A stretch of DNA of 7,913 nucleotides from an uncultured Actinomycetes bacterium. Lineage in GTDB: Bacteria; Actinomycetota; Thermoleophilia; Gaiellales; F1-60-MAGs149. A program made the translations under genes and the position numbers. The stretch is taken from NCBI GenBank assembly GCA_903960645.1, contig CAJCBN010000388.1, forward strand, positions 1 through 7,913, read 5' to 3'. Shown piece by piece: positions 1 through 6,076 of the stretch. The notes beneath the pieces were generated by a model. It saw only the letters and a program-made list of their open reading frames with translations, was not told the DNA's origin and made no database searches. Every line of letters starts with the position of its first letter. The stretch's first letter is position 1.

Positions 1-501
1 CTGCACGTTCGGCAGGAGGACCTGGTCGAGGACCTCGACGGCGGCGATGTGCATCGCGGTCGGGAACGTGTCGTTCGACGACTGGCCGCGGTTGACGTGA
101 TCGTTCGGATGGACGGGCGACTTCGAGCCCATCGCGCCGCCGGCCTGCTCGATCGCGCGGTTCGAGATGACCTCGTTGACGTTCATGTTCGACTGCGTGC
201 CCGAACCGGTCTGCCAGACGACCAACGGGAAGTGGTCGTCGAGCTGGCCGGAGATGACCTCGTCGGCGGCCGCGATGACCATGTCGGCGACGTCCGGCGG
301 CAGCTGACCGAGATCCTTGTTGGCGCGGGCCGCGGACTTCTTCAGCACGCCGAGCGCGCGGATGATCGGGCGATCCCACTGGTAGGTGTCGCGGCCGATC
401 TGGAAGTTGTCGATCGAGCGCTCGGTCTGCGCGCCCCAGTAGCGGTCCGTGGCGACCTTGACTTCGCCCATGCTGTCCGTCTCGATCCGATACTCGGTCA
501 T
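1..501 (-). CDS. fumC: Class II fumarate hydratase, N-terminal 167 residues (gene runs off the left edge)
   Basis: Reading leftward from an ATG at 499-501, an open frame continues to the window edge and encodes 167 residues beginning MTEYRIETDSMGEVKV. Class II fumarase interconverts fumarate and malate in the TCA cycle as a soluble homotetramer. Visible family hallmarks are the N-terminal RYWGAQTERSI stretch (20-30), the substrate-binding segment GSGTQSNMNVNE (99-110), and HPNDHVNRGQSSNDTFPTA (131-149), which contains the conserved HPND and SSNDTFPTA blocks. The family signature GSSxMPxKxN lies further along and is outside the window, so about two thirds of the usual ~460-residue protein is missing only because the window ends. 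The start is supported by GGAGAAGG six bases upstream. The gene lies 90 bp downstream of moeA on the same strand, so it may be cotranscribed or have its own promoter. Aspartase and argininosuccinate lyase are relatives, but the sequence matches fumarase best. Confidence 0.95.
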   Translation of the reverse strand, partial: MTEYRIETDSMGEVKVATDRYWGAQTERSIDNFQIGRDTYQWDRPIIRALGVLKKSAARANKDLGQLPPDVADMVIAAADEVISGQLDDHFPLVVWQTGSGTQSNMNVNEVISNRAIEQAGGAMGSKSPVHPNDHVNRGQSSNDTFPTAMHIAAVEVLDQVLLPNVQ

Positions 502-507
502 GTTCTG

Positions 508-515
508 CCTTCTCC
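508..515 (-). promoter_or_regulatory. Shine-Dalgarno site of fumC
   Basis: On the minus strand the sequence reads GGAGAAGG, then six bases, then the ATG at 501. It is a strong ribosome binding site and fixes the fumC start. It is one of the clearest sites in the window, whereas moeA just upstream has none that I can recognise. Confidence 0.8.
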
Positions 516-591
516 GGGTTCCCGTGGGGTGAGCGTTGGCACCGTAGCGCGATGCCGCAGACCTAATCGCAGGCTCGCGCCGGCGGGCCGA

Positions 592-1797
592 TCAGCCGAG
601 CGGGACGGCGTCGACGACCGTGCCGGCGGGCAGCTCGCCGTCGCCGGTCGGGATCAACGCGAGCGCGGTGGCCTGCGCGGCGCGCGACAGCTGGTGCGAG
701 AGGCTGGCGCCGAGCTGCTCGAGGCGGCCGTCGACGAGGCGCATGGGGATGGCGCGCAGGCGCTCGGGCAGCTGGCTGATCGGGGCGGCCAGCTCGGCGC
801 GGATCGTCTGCGGCTCGGGTGCGGCGCCGGTCAGCGCCCGGACCGCGGGGATCAGCAGCAGGTGCAGGCCGACCAGGCACGAGAGCGGGTTCCCCGGCAG
901 GCCTGCCACGAGCGTCCCGTCGGCCGCGACCCCACACCAGACGGGCTGGCCCGGCTGCGTCGCGATGCGCCAGAAGAGCTCGTCGACGCCGAGGTCGCGC
1001 AGCGCGGGCTTGACGTGATCGCGCGGGCCGACGGAGACGCCACCGGTCGAGACGACGAGGTCGGCGTCGGCGATCGCGTCGGCGAACGCCCGGCGCGTCG
1101 CCTCGGCGGTGTCGGGTACGCCGCCCGTGCGGACGATCTCACAGCCCGCGGCGGCCAGCGTGGCGGCAACGAGGATGGAGTTGGATTCGTGGATTTGGCC
1201 GCGGCGCAGCGGCTGGCCGGGTGGCACGAGCTCGTCGCCCGTCGTCAGGACGACCACGCGCGGACGGCGGGCGCACTGGACCGCGGTCAGGCCGAGGCCG
1301 GAGATGGCGGAGGCGGCGAGCGGCGTGAGGCGCTGGCCGGCGGCGATCACGACGTCACCGGCGTGCGCGTCGGCGCCGACGGGGCGGATGTGCGCGCCGG
1401 GGGCGACGGGGGCGAGGGCGGTGACCACGGCGTCGGCCTCCTCGACGCGTTCGAGGGGGATGACGGCGTCGGCCCCCTCCGGCACGACACCACCGGTGGC
1501 GATCGCGGCGGCGGTTCCGGGCACGAGCGGCGCCGGGTCGTCGCCGGCCAGGATGTGCGCCGACAGGGGCCACGGCGACGGTGTGTCGGCCGCGACCGCA
1601 TAGCCGTCCATCGCCGAATTGGCGTGGCGGGGCAGGTCGTGCGGCGCGATCACGGGGGCGCCCACGACGCGGCCGGCGAGGTCGGCCAGCGCGACCGATT
1701 CAGTCGGCAACGGGGTCAGTGCGGCGACGATCAGCGCCCGCGCGTCGGCGACCGGAGTGCGGCGATGCGGGAGGTCGGGGGGCAGTTGGGTGGTCAT
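592..1797 (-). CDS. moeA: Molybdopterin molybdenumtransferase MoeA
   Basis: This 401-residue protein matches the usual ~400-residue length of MoeA, which inserts molybdate into adenylylated molybdopterin, the last common step of molybdenum cofactor synthesis in the cytoplasm. Domains appear in normal order. The N-terminal region carries NSAMDGYA (60-67), a classic MoeA motif. The central MogA-like domain has TTGDEL (185-190), GQIHESNS (200-207) and STGGVSVGPRDHV (250-262). GLPGNPLS (299-306) follows, and the C-terminal beta domain ends in LPAGTVVDAVPL. I chose the ATG at 1797 (MTTQLPPDL). The frame is open back to 1905, but the extra residues do not resemble MoeA and would run through the whole divergent promoter region. 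No good Shine-Dalgarno precedes 1797, so the start is less certain than the identity. No other cofactor gene is adjacent; fumC follows 90 bp downstream. It points to molybdoenzymes elsewhere in the genome. Confidence 0.95.
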   Translation of the reverse strand: MTTQLPPDLPHRRTPVADARALIVAALTPLPTESVALADLAGRVVGAPVIAPHDLPRHANSAMDGYAVAADTPSPWPLSAHILAGDDPAPLVPGTAAAIATGGVVPEGADAVIPLERVEEADAVVTALAPVAPGAHIRPVGADAHAGDVVIAAGQRLTPLAASAISGLGLTAVQCARRPRVVVLTTGDELVPPGQPLRRGQIHESNSILVAATLAAAGCEIVRTGGVPDTAEATRRAFADAIADADLVVSTGGVSVGPRDHVKPALRDLGVDELFWRIATQPGQPVWCGVAADGTLVAGLPGNPLSCLVGLHLLLIPAVRALTGAAPEPQTIRAELAAPISQLPERLRAIPMRLVDGRLEQLGASLSHQLSRAAQATALALIPTGDGELPAGTVVDAVPLG

Positions 1798-1829
1798 GGT
1801 CCGGTGAAGATCGTGCGGCGTGCTTCGTC

Positions 1830-1860
1830 GGGCATGGTATACAGCGACGAGGCAATGCCC
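1830..1860. promoter_or_regulatory. Candidate divergent promoter/operator between moeA and the pseudokinase gene
   Basis: The 94-bp region between the two divergent starts contains a palindromic GTATAC at 1837-1842. It reads as TATACA rightward (1838-1843) and as TATACC leftward (1841 down to 1836), so each is a plausible -10 element. No convincing -35 hexamer stands at 16-18 bp in either direction. An inverted repeat GGGCAT (1830-1835) / ATGCCC (1855-1860), with 19 bases between the arms, encloses the element and could be an operator. The position is sensible, but the assignment rests on short motifs only. Confidence 0.35.
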
Positions 1861-1891
1861 CGCTCCCGGGGTCGCACTCCACCGACTGACC

Positions 1892-2989
1892 ATGTCCGAA
1901 CCCATCGCCGGCCGTTACCGCCCCGTCGCCCCCCTGCCCGCCATCGGCGGTGTCAAGCGCGAGCTCGCCGTCGATCAGGTCGCGGATCACCGCGTCGCGA
2001 TCGCGAAGGTTAAGACCGGTACGCGCCTCGATGCGATCGATCGGCACCTGCGCGCCCTGCAGGCGCTGCGGCACCCGAGCCTCGCACCCGTCCTCGACGT
2101 CGTCCTGCTCGACGACGGCAAGATCGCCTTTGTCGAGGCGCAGGCCGACGGTCCGCTGCTCAGCGGCGCCGTGCAGATGCCGCAGGCCAGCGCGCTCTTG
2201 GTCGCCGCCGACATCGCCGACGCCTTGGCGGTCCTGCACGCGGTCGGCCAGACCCACGGTGACCTGACGCCGGACGCAGTGGTGCTGGACGCCTCCGGCC
2301 GTCCGGTCGTGATGGGTGCCGGCCTGGCTGCGGCCAAGGCGACGGCCGACGAGACCGCCGGCCCGCTCGCCGCCGACGACCTGCGCGCCCTCGGCGCTCT
2401 CCTGTACCTGCTGGTCACCGGGCGCACGCCCGCCGACCCGCCGGCCTCGCCGATGACCTTCGCGCCGGCGATCGCCCCGGCCCTCAACGGCCTTATCCTC
2501 GCGCTGCTGTCGCGGGACGCCCGCCGTCCGCCGCCGCCCGCGGCCGCGACCGCCGAGCGCCTGCGCGCCATGGCGGGTGTGACGCTGCCGCTCGACCTCG
2601 CCCCGGCGCCGCTGCCGCAGCCGCCGCTGCCGACCACGCCGCGCCGCGGCATCTCCGACGCCGCGCTGGCCGCGATCGTCGGCGGGATCGCGCTGCTCGC
2701 GATCGTGCTCGCCGTCGCCGCCATCAATGGCACCGATCTCGTGGGGGACGACGAGGACGACACGCAGACGGGCATTCCGACCTTCACGTTGCCCGAGCCG
2801 AGCTCGCTGACCCTGACGCTGACGGACGATTCGCTGCCGCTCCCCGGCGTCGTGACCGAGACGGAGACGTTCGATACGGGCATCGCGCCGGTCGACACGT
2901 TTGAGGTCTTCACCGACACGACAGCCACCGTGCCCGCGGTCACCGATACGACCAGCACGGCGACGGATATCGTCACCCTGACGGGCTAG
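1892..2989 (+). CDS. Membrane-anchored Ser/Thr protein kinase-like protein, probable pseudokinase
   Basis: This 365-residue protein has a kinase-like domain (about 6-228), a Pro-rich linker (231-250), one transmembrane helix (about 256-277), and a Thr/Asp-rich tail that should lie outside the membrane. Kinase landmarks are RVAIAKVK (34-41, beta-3 lysine region), LRHPSLAPVLDV (59-70), HGDLTPDAV (122-130, catalytic loop) and DDLRALGALLYLLVTGRTP (162-180, the alpha-F region of PknB-type kinases). Several catalytic features are missing. The glycine-rich loop is not recognisable, no glutamate sits at the expected alpha-C position, HRDLKPEN has become HGDLTPDA (the metal-binding Asn is Ala), and DFG is replaced by GAG (142-144). 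I infer a pseudokinase that scaffolds or senses; the target is unknown. The ATG at 1892 is chosen because the in-frame extension to 1820 crosses the promoter region; no Shine-Dalgarno is evident. It is divergent from moeA, and hemB follows after 49 bp. Confidence 0.75.
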   Translation: MSEPIAGRYRPVAPLPAIGGVKRELAVDQVADHRVAIAKVKTGTRLDAIDRHLRALQALRHPSLAPVLDVVLLDDGKIAFVEAQADGPLLSGAVQMPQASALLVAADIADALAVLHAVGQTHGDLTPDAVVLDASGRPVVMGAGLAAAKATADETAGPLAADDLRALGALLYLLVTGRTPADPPASPMTFAPAIAPALNGLILALLSRDARRPPPPAAATAERLRAMAGVTLPLDLAPAPLPQPPLPTTPRRGISDAALAAIVGGIALLAIVLAVAAINGTDLVGDDEDDTQTGIPTFTLPEPSSLTLTLTDDSLPLPGVVTETETFDTGIAPVDTFEVFTDTTATVPAVTDTTSTATDIVTLTG

Positions 2990-3003
2990 CCGCGGGCGAG
3001 CGG

Positions 3004-3037
3004 ACGGCTTGCCACCGCGTCTGCCGTACGCTTTTTT
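3004..3037 (+). terminator. Weak candidate terminator after the pseudokinase gene
   Basis: ACGGC (3004-3008) can pair with GCCGT (3023-3027) across a 14-base loop, and a smaller GCGT/ACGC hairpin sits inside the same stretch. A run of six T follows at 3032-3037. The stems are short, and the T-run directly abuts the hemB start, so this may instead be part of the hemB promoter (see the overlapping entry). The two readings compete. Confidence 0.25.
3027..3032 (+). promoter_or_regulatory. Possible -10 element giving a leaderless hemB transcript
   Basis: TACGCT fits the TAnnnT -10 pattern common in actinobacterial promoters and ends six bases before the hemB ATG (3039). Transcription would then begin at or next to the A of ATG. 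hemB has no Shine-Dalgarno, which fits leaderless translation. No clear -35 is present; TTGCCA at 3009-3014 is only 12 bases away. Confidence 0.35.
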
Positions 3038-3038
3038 C

Positions 3039-4013
3039 ATGTTTCCCGACAGCCGACCCCGCCGCATCCGCCGTACGCCTGCCCTGCGGGCGCTCGTCCG
3101 CGAGACGTCCGTCCTTCCGTCGCAGCTCCTGCTTCCGATCTTCATCCTCCCGGGGGCGGGGCGCCGCGAGCCGATTGCCGCGCTGCCCGGTGTCGATCGG
3201 CTCTCGCCTGATCTCGCGGCCGAGCTCGCCGTCGAGGCCGCCGCTGTCGGCGTTGCGGGCGTCCTCCTGTTCGGCCTGCCGGAGGAGAAGGACGCCGTCG
3301 GCACGTCGGCGTGGGACCCTGACGGTCCGGTGCCCAGTGCCGTGCGCGCCATCCGCGCAGCGGCGCCCGGGCTCGTGATCATCACCGACGTCTGCCTGTG
3401 CCAGTACACCGACCACGGCCACTGCGGGCTCGTCGGACCGCACGGTGAGATCCTCAACGACGCCTCGCTGCCCGCGCTGGCCCGCGCTGCCGTCGCGCAC
3501 GCCCGCGCCGGAGCCGATCTCGTCGCGCCGTCCGACATGTTCGACGGCCGCGTCGGCGCGATCCGCGACGCGCTGGACGAGGAGGGCTTCGCCGAGTCGG
3601 TGGGCATTCTCGCCTACTCGTCCAAGTTCGCCTCGTCGTTCTACGGCCCCTTCCGCGACGCCGCCAACTCCACGCCGACGCAGGGTGATCGTCGCTCCCA
3701 TCAGCTTGATCCGGCCAATCGCCGCGAGGCCGTCCGCGAGGGGCTGATCGACGAAGAAGAGGGGGCAGACATGTTGATGGTCAAGCCCGCACTCACCGCT
3801 CTCGACGTCATCGCCGACCTCTCCGCGCAGACCGATCTTCCGGTGCTCGCGTATCAGGTGTCGGGCGAGTACGCCATGCTCAAGCACGCGGCAGCGGCCG
3901 GCGCCTTCGAGTTCAAGGACGCCTACCTCGAGTCGCTCCTGTCGATCCGTCGTGCGGGGGCCCGCGCCGTCATCACCTACGGGGCCGTGGAGGCCGCGCA
4001 GTGGCTCCGGTAG
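3039..4013 (+). CDS. hemB: Delta-aminolevulinic acid dehydratase (porphobilinogen synthase)
   Basis: HemB condenses two 5-aminolevulinate molecules to porphobilinogen in the cytoplasm, an early step common to heme, siroheme and cobalamin synthesis. The 324 residues match the family length. Both Schiff-base lysines are visible: K196 in YSSKFASSFYGPFRDA and K249 in MLMVKPA. The cysteine-rich zinc site DVCLCQYTDHGHCG supplies C119, C121 and C129, so this is the zinc-type enzyme rather than the magnesium-only type in which these cysteines are replaced. QLDPANRREA (222-231) and the C-terminal YQVSGEYAM (272-280) are further family blocks. The ATG at 3039 gives the normal MFPDSRPRRIRRTPALR start; an upstream in-frame TTG at 3009 would add ten unconvincing residues. 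No ribosome site precedes it. The 3' end overlaps the next gene by 13 nt, indicating an operon with the small helical protein and the UbiD-like enzyme. Confidence 0.97.
   Translation: MFPDSRPRRIRRTPALRALVRETSVLPSQLLLPIFILPGAGRREPIAALPGVDRLSPDLAAELAVEAAAVGVAGVLLFGLPEEKDAVGTSAWDPDGPVPSAVRAIRAAAPGLVIITDVCLCQYTDHGHCGLVGPHGEILNDASLPALARAAVAHARAGADLVAPSDMFDGRVGAIRDALDEEGFAESVGILAYSSKFASSFYGPFRDAANSTPTQGDRRSHQLDPANRREAVREGLIDEEEGADMLMVKPALTALDVIADLSAQTDLPVLAYQVSGEYAMLKHAAAAGAFEFKDAYLESLLSIRRAGARAVITYGAVEAAQWLR
3989..3993 (+). promoter_or_regulatory. Shine-Dalgarno site inside the 3' end of hemB
   Basis: GGAGG lies seven bases before the GTG at 4001, within hemB coding sequence. It supports the GTG start of the overlapping downstream gene and argues that this small frame is really translated. 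Confidence 0.7.
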
Positions 4014-4549
4014 GCACCGCCGCCTCCCGCGTCGACCGTATCGCTGATCGCGCTGCGCGCGGCAGCGATGTCTGGGCGCGCTCTGTGCTCGAGCCGGAGG
4101 ACCGCGTCGGTGGCACTCTCTTCGGCGGGATCGCCGGCAGCGCCTTCGCCGACGGTGTGGAGACGATCTACGAGGGCTATCTGGTGCACCACGCGCCGCG
4201 CGGCCGCGTCTTCGCGCCGGCCGGACTCGAGCAGGGCCTCCTGCTCGGCGACTACCTCTACGCGACGGGCCTCGTGCAGGTCTGCGAGGCCGGCGACGTC
4301 GATGCGATCGCCGCGCTGGCGGACCTCGTCTCTCTGGCAGCGCACCTGCGCGCCACCGGCCTGCGCCTCGACGGCGAGCTCTGGCTCGCCACCGCGCGCC
4401 ACCTGTCCGGCCCGCGCGACGACGCCCTGGCCGACGCCCGCGAGGCACTGCGGGCCGGTGACGGCGCGCCGCTGATTGCCCTGGTCGCCGATGCAGAGGC
4501 CGAGCCCCTGCTGGCCGAGCACCGCCGTCTGATGGGAGATGCCGCATGA
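4001..4549 (+). CDS. Uncharacterised helical protein with resemblance to trans-prenyl diphosphate synthases
   Basis: This 182-residue, mostly helical, Ala/Leu-rich protein has no signal peptide or membrane segment. I do not recognise it with certainty. Its middle resembles the N-terminal half of trans-prenyl (polyprenyl) diphosphate synthases. ETIYEGYLVHH (54-64) sits where those enzymes have the helix ending in LIHDD, APRGR (65-69) recalls their RRG, and LLLGDYLYATGL (80-91) plus EAGD (96-99) match the AxLxGDYLxA...xxGD pattern. The catalytic DDxxD is absent and the protein is about half the usual ~320 residues, so it is unlikely to be an active synthase alone. It could be a regulatory or partner subunit, as in two-component heptaprenyl diphosphate synthases, or a remnant. 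The GTG start has GGAGG seven bases upstream. It overlaps hemB by 13 nt and the UbiD-like gene by ATGA, so all three are probably translationally coupled. The family link is my inference from motif spacing. Confidence 0.75.
   Translation: MAPVGTAASRVDRIADRAARGSDVWARSVLEPEDRVGGTLFGGIAGSAFADGVETIYEGYLVHHAPRGRVFAPAGLEQGLLLGDYLYATGLVQVCEAGDVDAIAALADLVSLAAHLRATGLRLDGELWLATARHLSGPRDDALADAREALRAGDGAPLIALVADAEAEPLLAEHRRLMGDAA
4534..4538 (+). promoter_or_regulatory. Shine-Dalgarno site for the UbiD-like gene
   Basis: GGGAG lies seven bases before the ATG at 4546, inside the end of the preceding gene. Together with the ATGA stop/start overlap it supports coupled translation and fixes the start. Confidence 0.65.
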
Positions 4550-6000
4550 ACGGACCGAAGGATCTGCGCGCCTGGATCGAGCTTCTGCGGCGTGAGGGCG
4601 AGCTGGTGGAGATCACCCAGGAGGTCGACCCGTACCTCGAGATCACCGAGATCGCGGATCGCGTCCTCAAGGGCGGCGGTCCCGCGCTTCTGTTCTCGAA
4701 CGTCAAGGGCTCGCGGATCCCGCTGCTGATCAACCAGTTCGGCACCGAGCGCCGGATGCTGCTGGCGATGGGTCGCGACGACTTCGACTCGATCGGCGAC
4801 GAGATCGGCGAGCTGCTCGAGCTGAAACCGCCGGACGGTCTCAAGGACAAGGTCCGCACGCTCAAGCGCCTCAAGGGCGTCGCCGATGCGCGACCGAAGA
4901 CGGTCCGCTCGGCGCCCTGCCAGGAGGTCATCTGGCCGGAGCCCGACCTCGACCTGCTGCCGATCCAGTTCCAGTGGCCCAAGGACGGCGGCCCGTTCAT
5001 GACGCTCGCGAACATCATCACCAAGGACCCCGTCACCGGTGGTCGCAACGTCGGCATGTACCGCCTGCAGAAGCACACGAAGAACGAGCTGGGCCTGCAC
5101 TGGCAGATGCACAAGGACGCCGCCGCCGACCACCGCGAGGGCGAGGGGCGGATGGAGGTGGCGCTCGCGCTCGGCACCGATCCGATCACGACGTACTCCG
5201 GTTCCTTGCCGCTGCCCAAGCACATCGACGAGTACATGGTCGCCGGCTGGCTGCGCGACGAGCCGATCGAGCTCGTCCAGTGCAAGACGATCGACCTGCA
5301 GGTACCTGCCAACGCCGAGATCGTGATCGAGGGCTACTGCGTGCGCGGCGAGACGAAGCCCGAGGGCCCGTTCGGCGACCACACCGGCTACTACACGCCT
5401 GTCGACGACTTCCCGGTGCTGCACGTCACCGCGATCACCTCGCGCCGCGACCCGATCTACCCGTCGATCGTCGTCGGCCCGCCGCCGTGCGAGGACCTCT
5501 GGCTCGGCAAGGCCACGGAGCGCATCTTCCTGCCGGCCGTTCGCGTGACGCTGCCCGAGGTCGTCGACTACGACATCCCGTACGCCGGCACGTTCCACAA
5601 CTGCGTGATCGTGTCGATCCAGAAGCGCTTCCCCGGGCACGCCCAGAAGGTGATGAGCGCGATCTGGGGCACGGGCCTGCTGTCGCTGACCAAGGCCGTG
5701 ATCATCGTCGACGAGTGGGTCGACGTGCACAACTACACCGAAGTCGTCTGGCAGATGGGCGCGAATATCGATCCCGCGCACGACATCCTGATGTCCTACG
5801 GCCCGCTCGACCAGCTCGACCACGCCGCGCGCCTCAAGGCGATCGGCGGCAAGATCGGCTTCGACGCCACGGCCAAGTGGGAGGGCGAGGGCTACACGCG
5901 CGGCTGGCCCGAGGTCAACCGCATCCCTGACGAGGTCAAGGCGGCGGTCGACGCGCGCTGGGCCTCGTTCGGTATCGACATGCCGGGGCACGTCCGATGA
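4546..6000 (+). CDS. UbiD-family prenylated-FMN-dependent decarboxylase, probably for menaquinone synthesis
   Basis: At 484 residues this matches full-length UbiD enzymes, which remove a carboxyl group from aromatic or unsaturated acids using prenylated FMN made by a UbiX partner. Visible family segments are the N-terminal LRAWIELLRREGELVEI (7-23), the cofactor-binding NVGMYR (168-173, with the Arg that is catalytic in related enzymes), EGPFGDHTGYY (273-283, the acidic active-site and metal region), and GPPPCEDLWLGKATERI (311-327). The C-terminal half is also typical. In ubiquinone-lacking high-GC Gram-positives, proteins of this type are proposed to act in the futalosine menaquinone pathway (MqnL-like). 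The menaquinone role fits the respiratory genes downstream, but the substrate cannot be read from sequence, so I leave the symbol blank. An aromatic-acid decarboxylase role remains possible. No ubiX-like gene is in the window. It is the last gene of the hemB unit; msrB starts 76 bp later. Confidence 0.92.
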   Translation: MNGPKDLRAWIELLRREGELVEITQEVDPYLEITEIADRVLKGGGPALLFSNVKGSRIPLLINQFGTERRMLLAMGRDDFDSIGDEIGELLELKPPDGLKDKVRTLKRLKGVADARPKTVRSAPCQEVIWPEPDLDLLPIQFQWPKDGGPFMTLANIITKDPVTGGRNVGMYRLQKHTKNELGLHWQMHKDAAADHREGEGRMEVALALGTDPITTYSGSLPLPKHIDEYMVAGWLRDEPIELVQCKTIDLQVPANAEIVIEGYCVRGETKPEGPFGDHTGYYTPVDDFPVLHVTAITSRRDPIYPSIVVGPPPCEDLWLGKATERIFLPAVRVTLPEVVDYDIPYAGTFHNCVIVSIQKRFPGHAQKVMSAIWGTGLLSLTKAVIIVDEWVDVHNYTEVVWQMGANIDPAHDILMSYGPLDQLDHAARLKAIGGKIGFDATAKWEGEGYTRGWPEVNRIPDEVKAAVDARWASFGIDMPGHVR

Positions 6001-6026
6001 GCCGGCAGTCCGGAGAGTCCGGGGGC

Positions 6027-6032
6027 TATGCT
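6027..6032 (+). promoter_or_regulatory. Candidate -10 element for msrB
   Basis: TATGCT in the 76-bp gap after the UbiD-like gene resembles a -10 hexamer. A transcript starting near 6039 would have a leader of about 38 bases. No good -35 is visible, so support is limited. Confidence 0.35.
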
Positions 6033-6043
6033 CGCAACGCGAT

Positions 6044-6061
6044 GCGGCCGCCGACGGCTGC
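6044..6061 (+). other. Hairpin in the msrB leader next to the ribosome site
   Basis: GCGGCCG (6044-6050) pairs with CGGCTGC (6055-6061) across a CCGA loop, giving seven pairs including one G-U. The stem ends two bases before the AAGGAG ribosome site (6064-6069). It has no following T-run, so it is not a standard terminator; it may affect ribosome access or be chance in GC-rich DNA. Confidence 0.35.
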
Positions 6062-6063
6062 GC

Positions 6064-6069
6064 AAGGAG
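6064..6069 (+). promoter_or_regulatory. Shine-Dalgarno site deciding the GTG start of msrB
   Basis: AAGGAG lies seven bases before the GTG at 6077. It is a near-ideal site and settles the use of GTG, since no ATG is nearby in frame. Confidence 0.8.
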
Positions 6070-6076
6070 CCTGAAC

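Noticed and set aside
1820..1891. A longer N-terminus for the pseudokinase starting at 1820
   Set aside because: The extra residues look unlike a protein start (Cys, Trp and Pro scattered) and cover the probable promoter. The ATG at 1892 gives SEPIAGRYRPV, typical of a kinase N-terminus.
1798..1905. A longer N-terminus for MoeA starting at 1905
   Set aside because: The added 36 residues do not resemble MoeA and would overlap the start of the divergent gene and the whole intergenic region.
49..2013. A 654-codon open frame on the + strand opposite fumC and moeA
   Set aside because: It lies antisense to two recognisable genes, is dominated by Arg/Gly/Asp, and has no domain-like pattern. Long antisense frames are expected where GC-rich codons have G or C at the third position.
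2806..2826. Short CTGAC-type tandem repeat in the pseudokinase tail
   Set aside because: It is explained by coding for alternating Leu-Thr and is too short to call a repeat element.
1700..3607. A 635-codon minus-strand frame covering the pseudokinase gene and much of hemB
   Set aside because: It is low-complexity Arg/Gly/Ala/Ser composition opposite genes with clear motifs, so I treat it as a shadow frame.
2973..5312. A 779-codon minus-strand frame opposite hemB, the small helical protein and the UbiD-like gene
   Set aside because: It crosses three overlapping real genes and their starts. Its translation is Arg/Ser/Pro-rich with no family motif.
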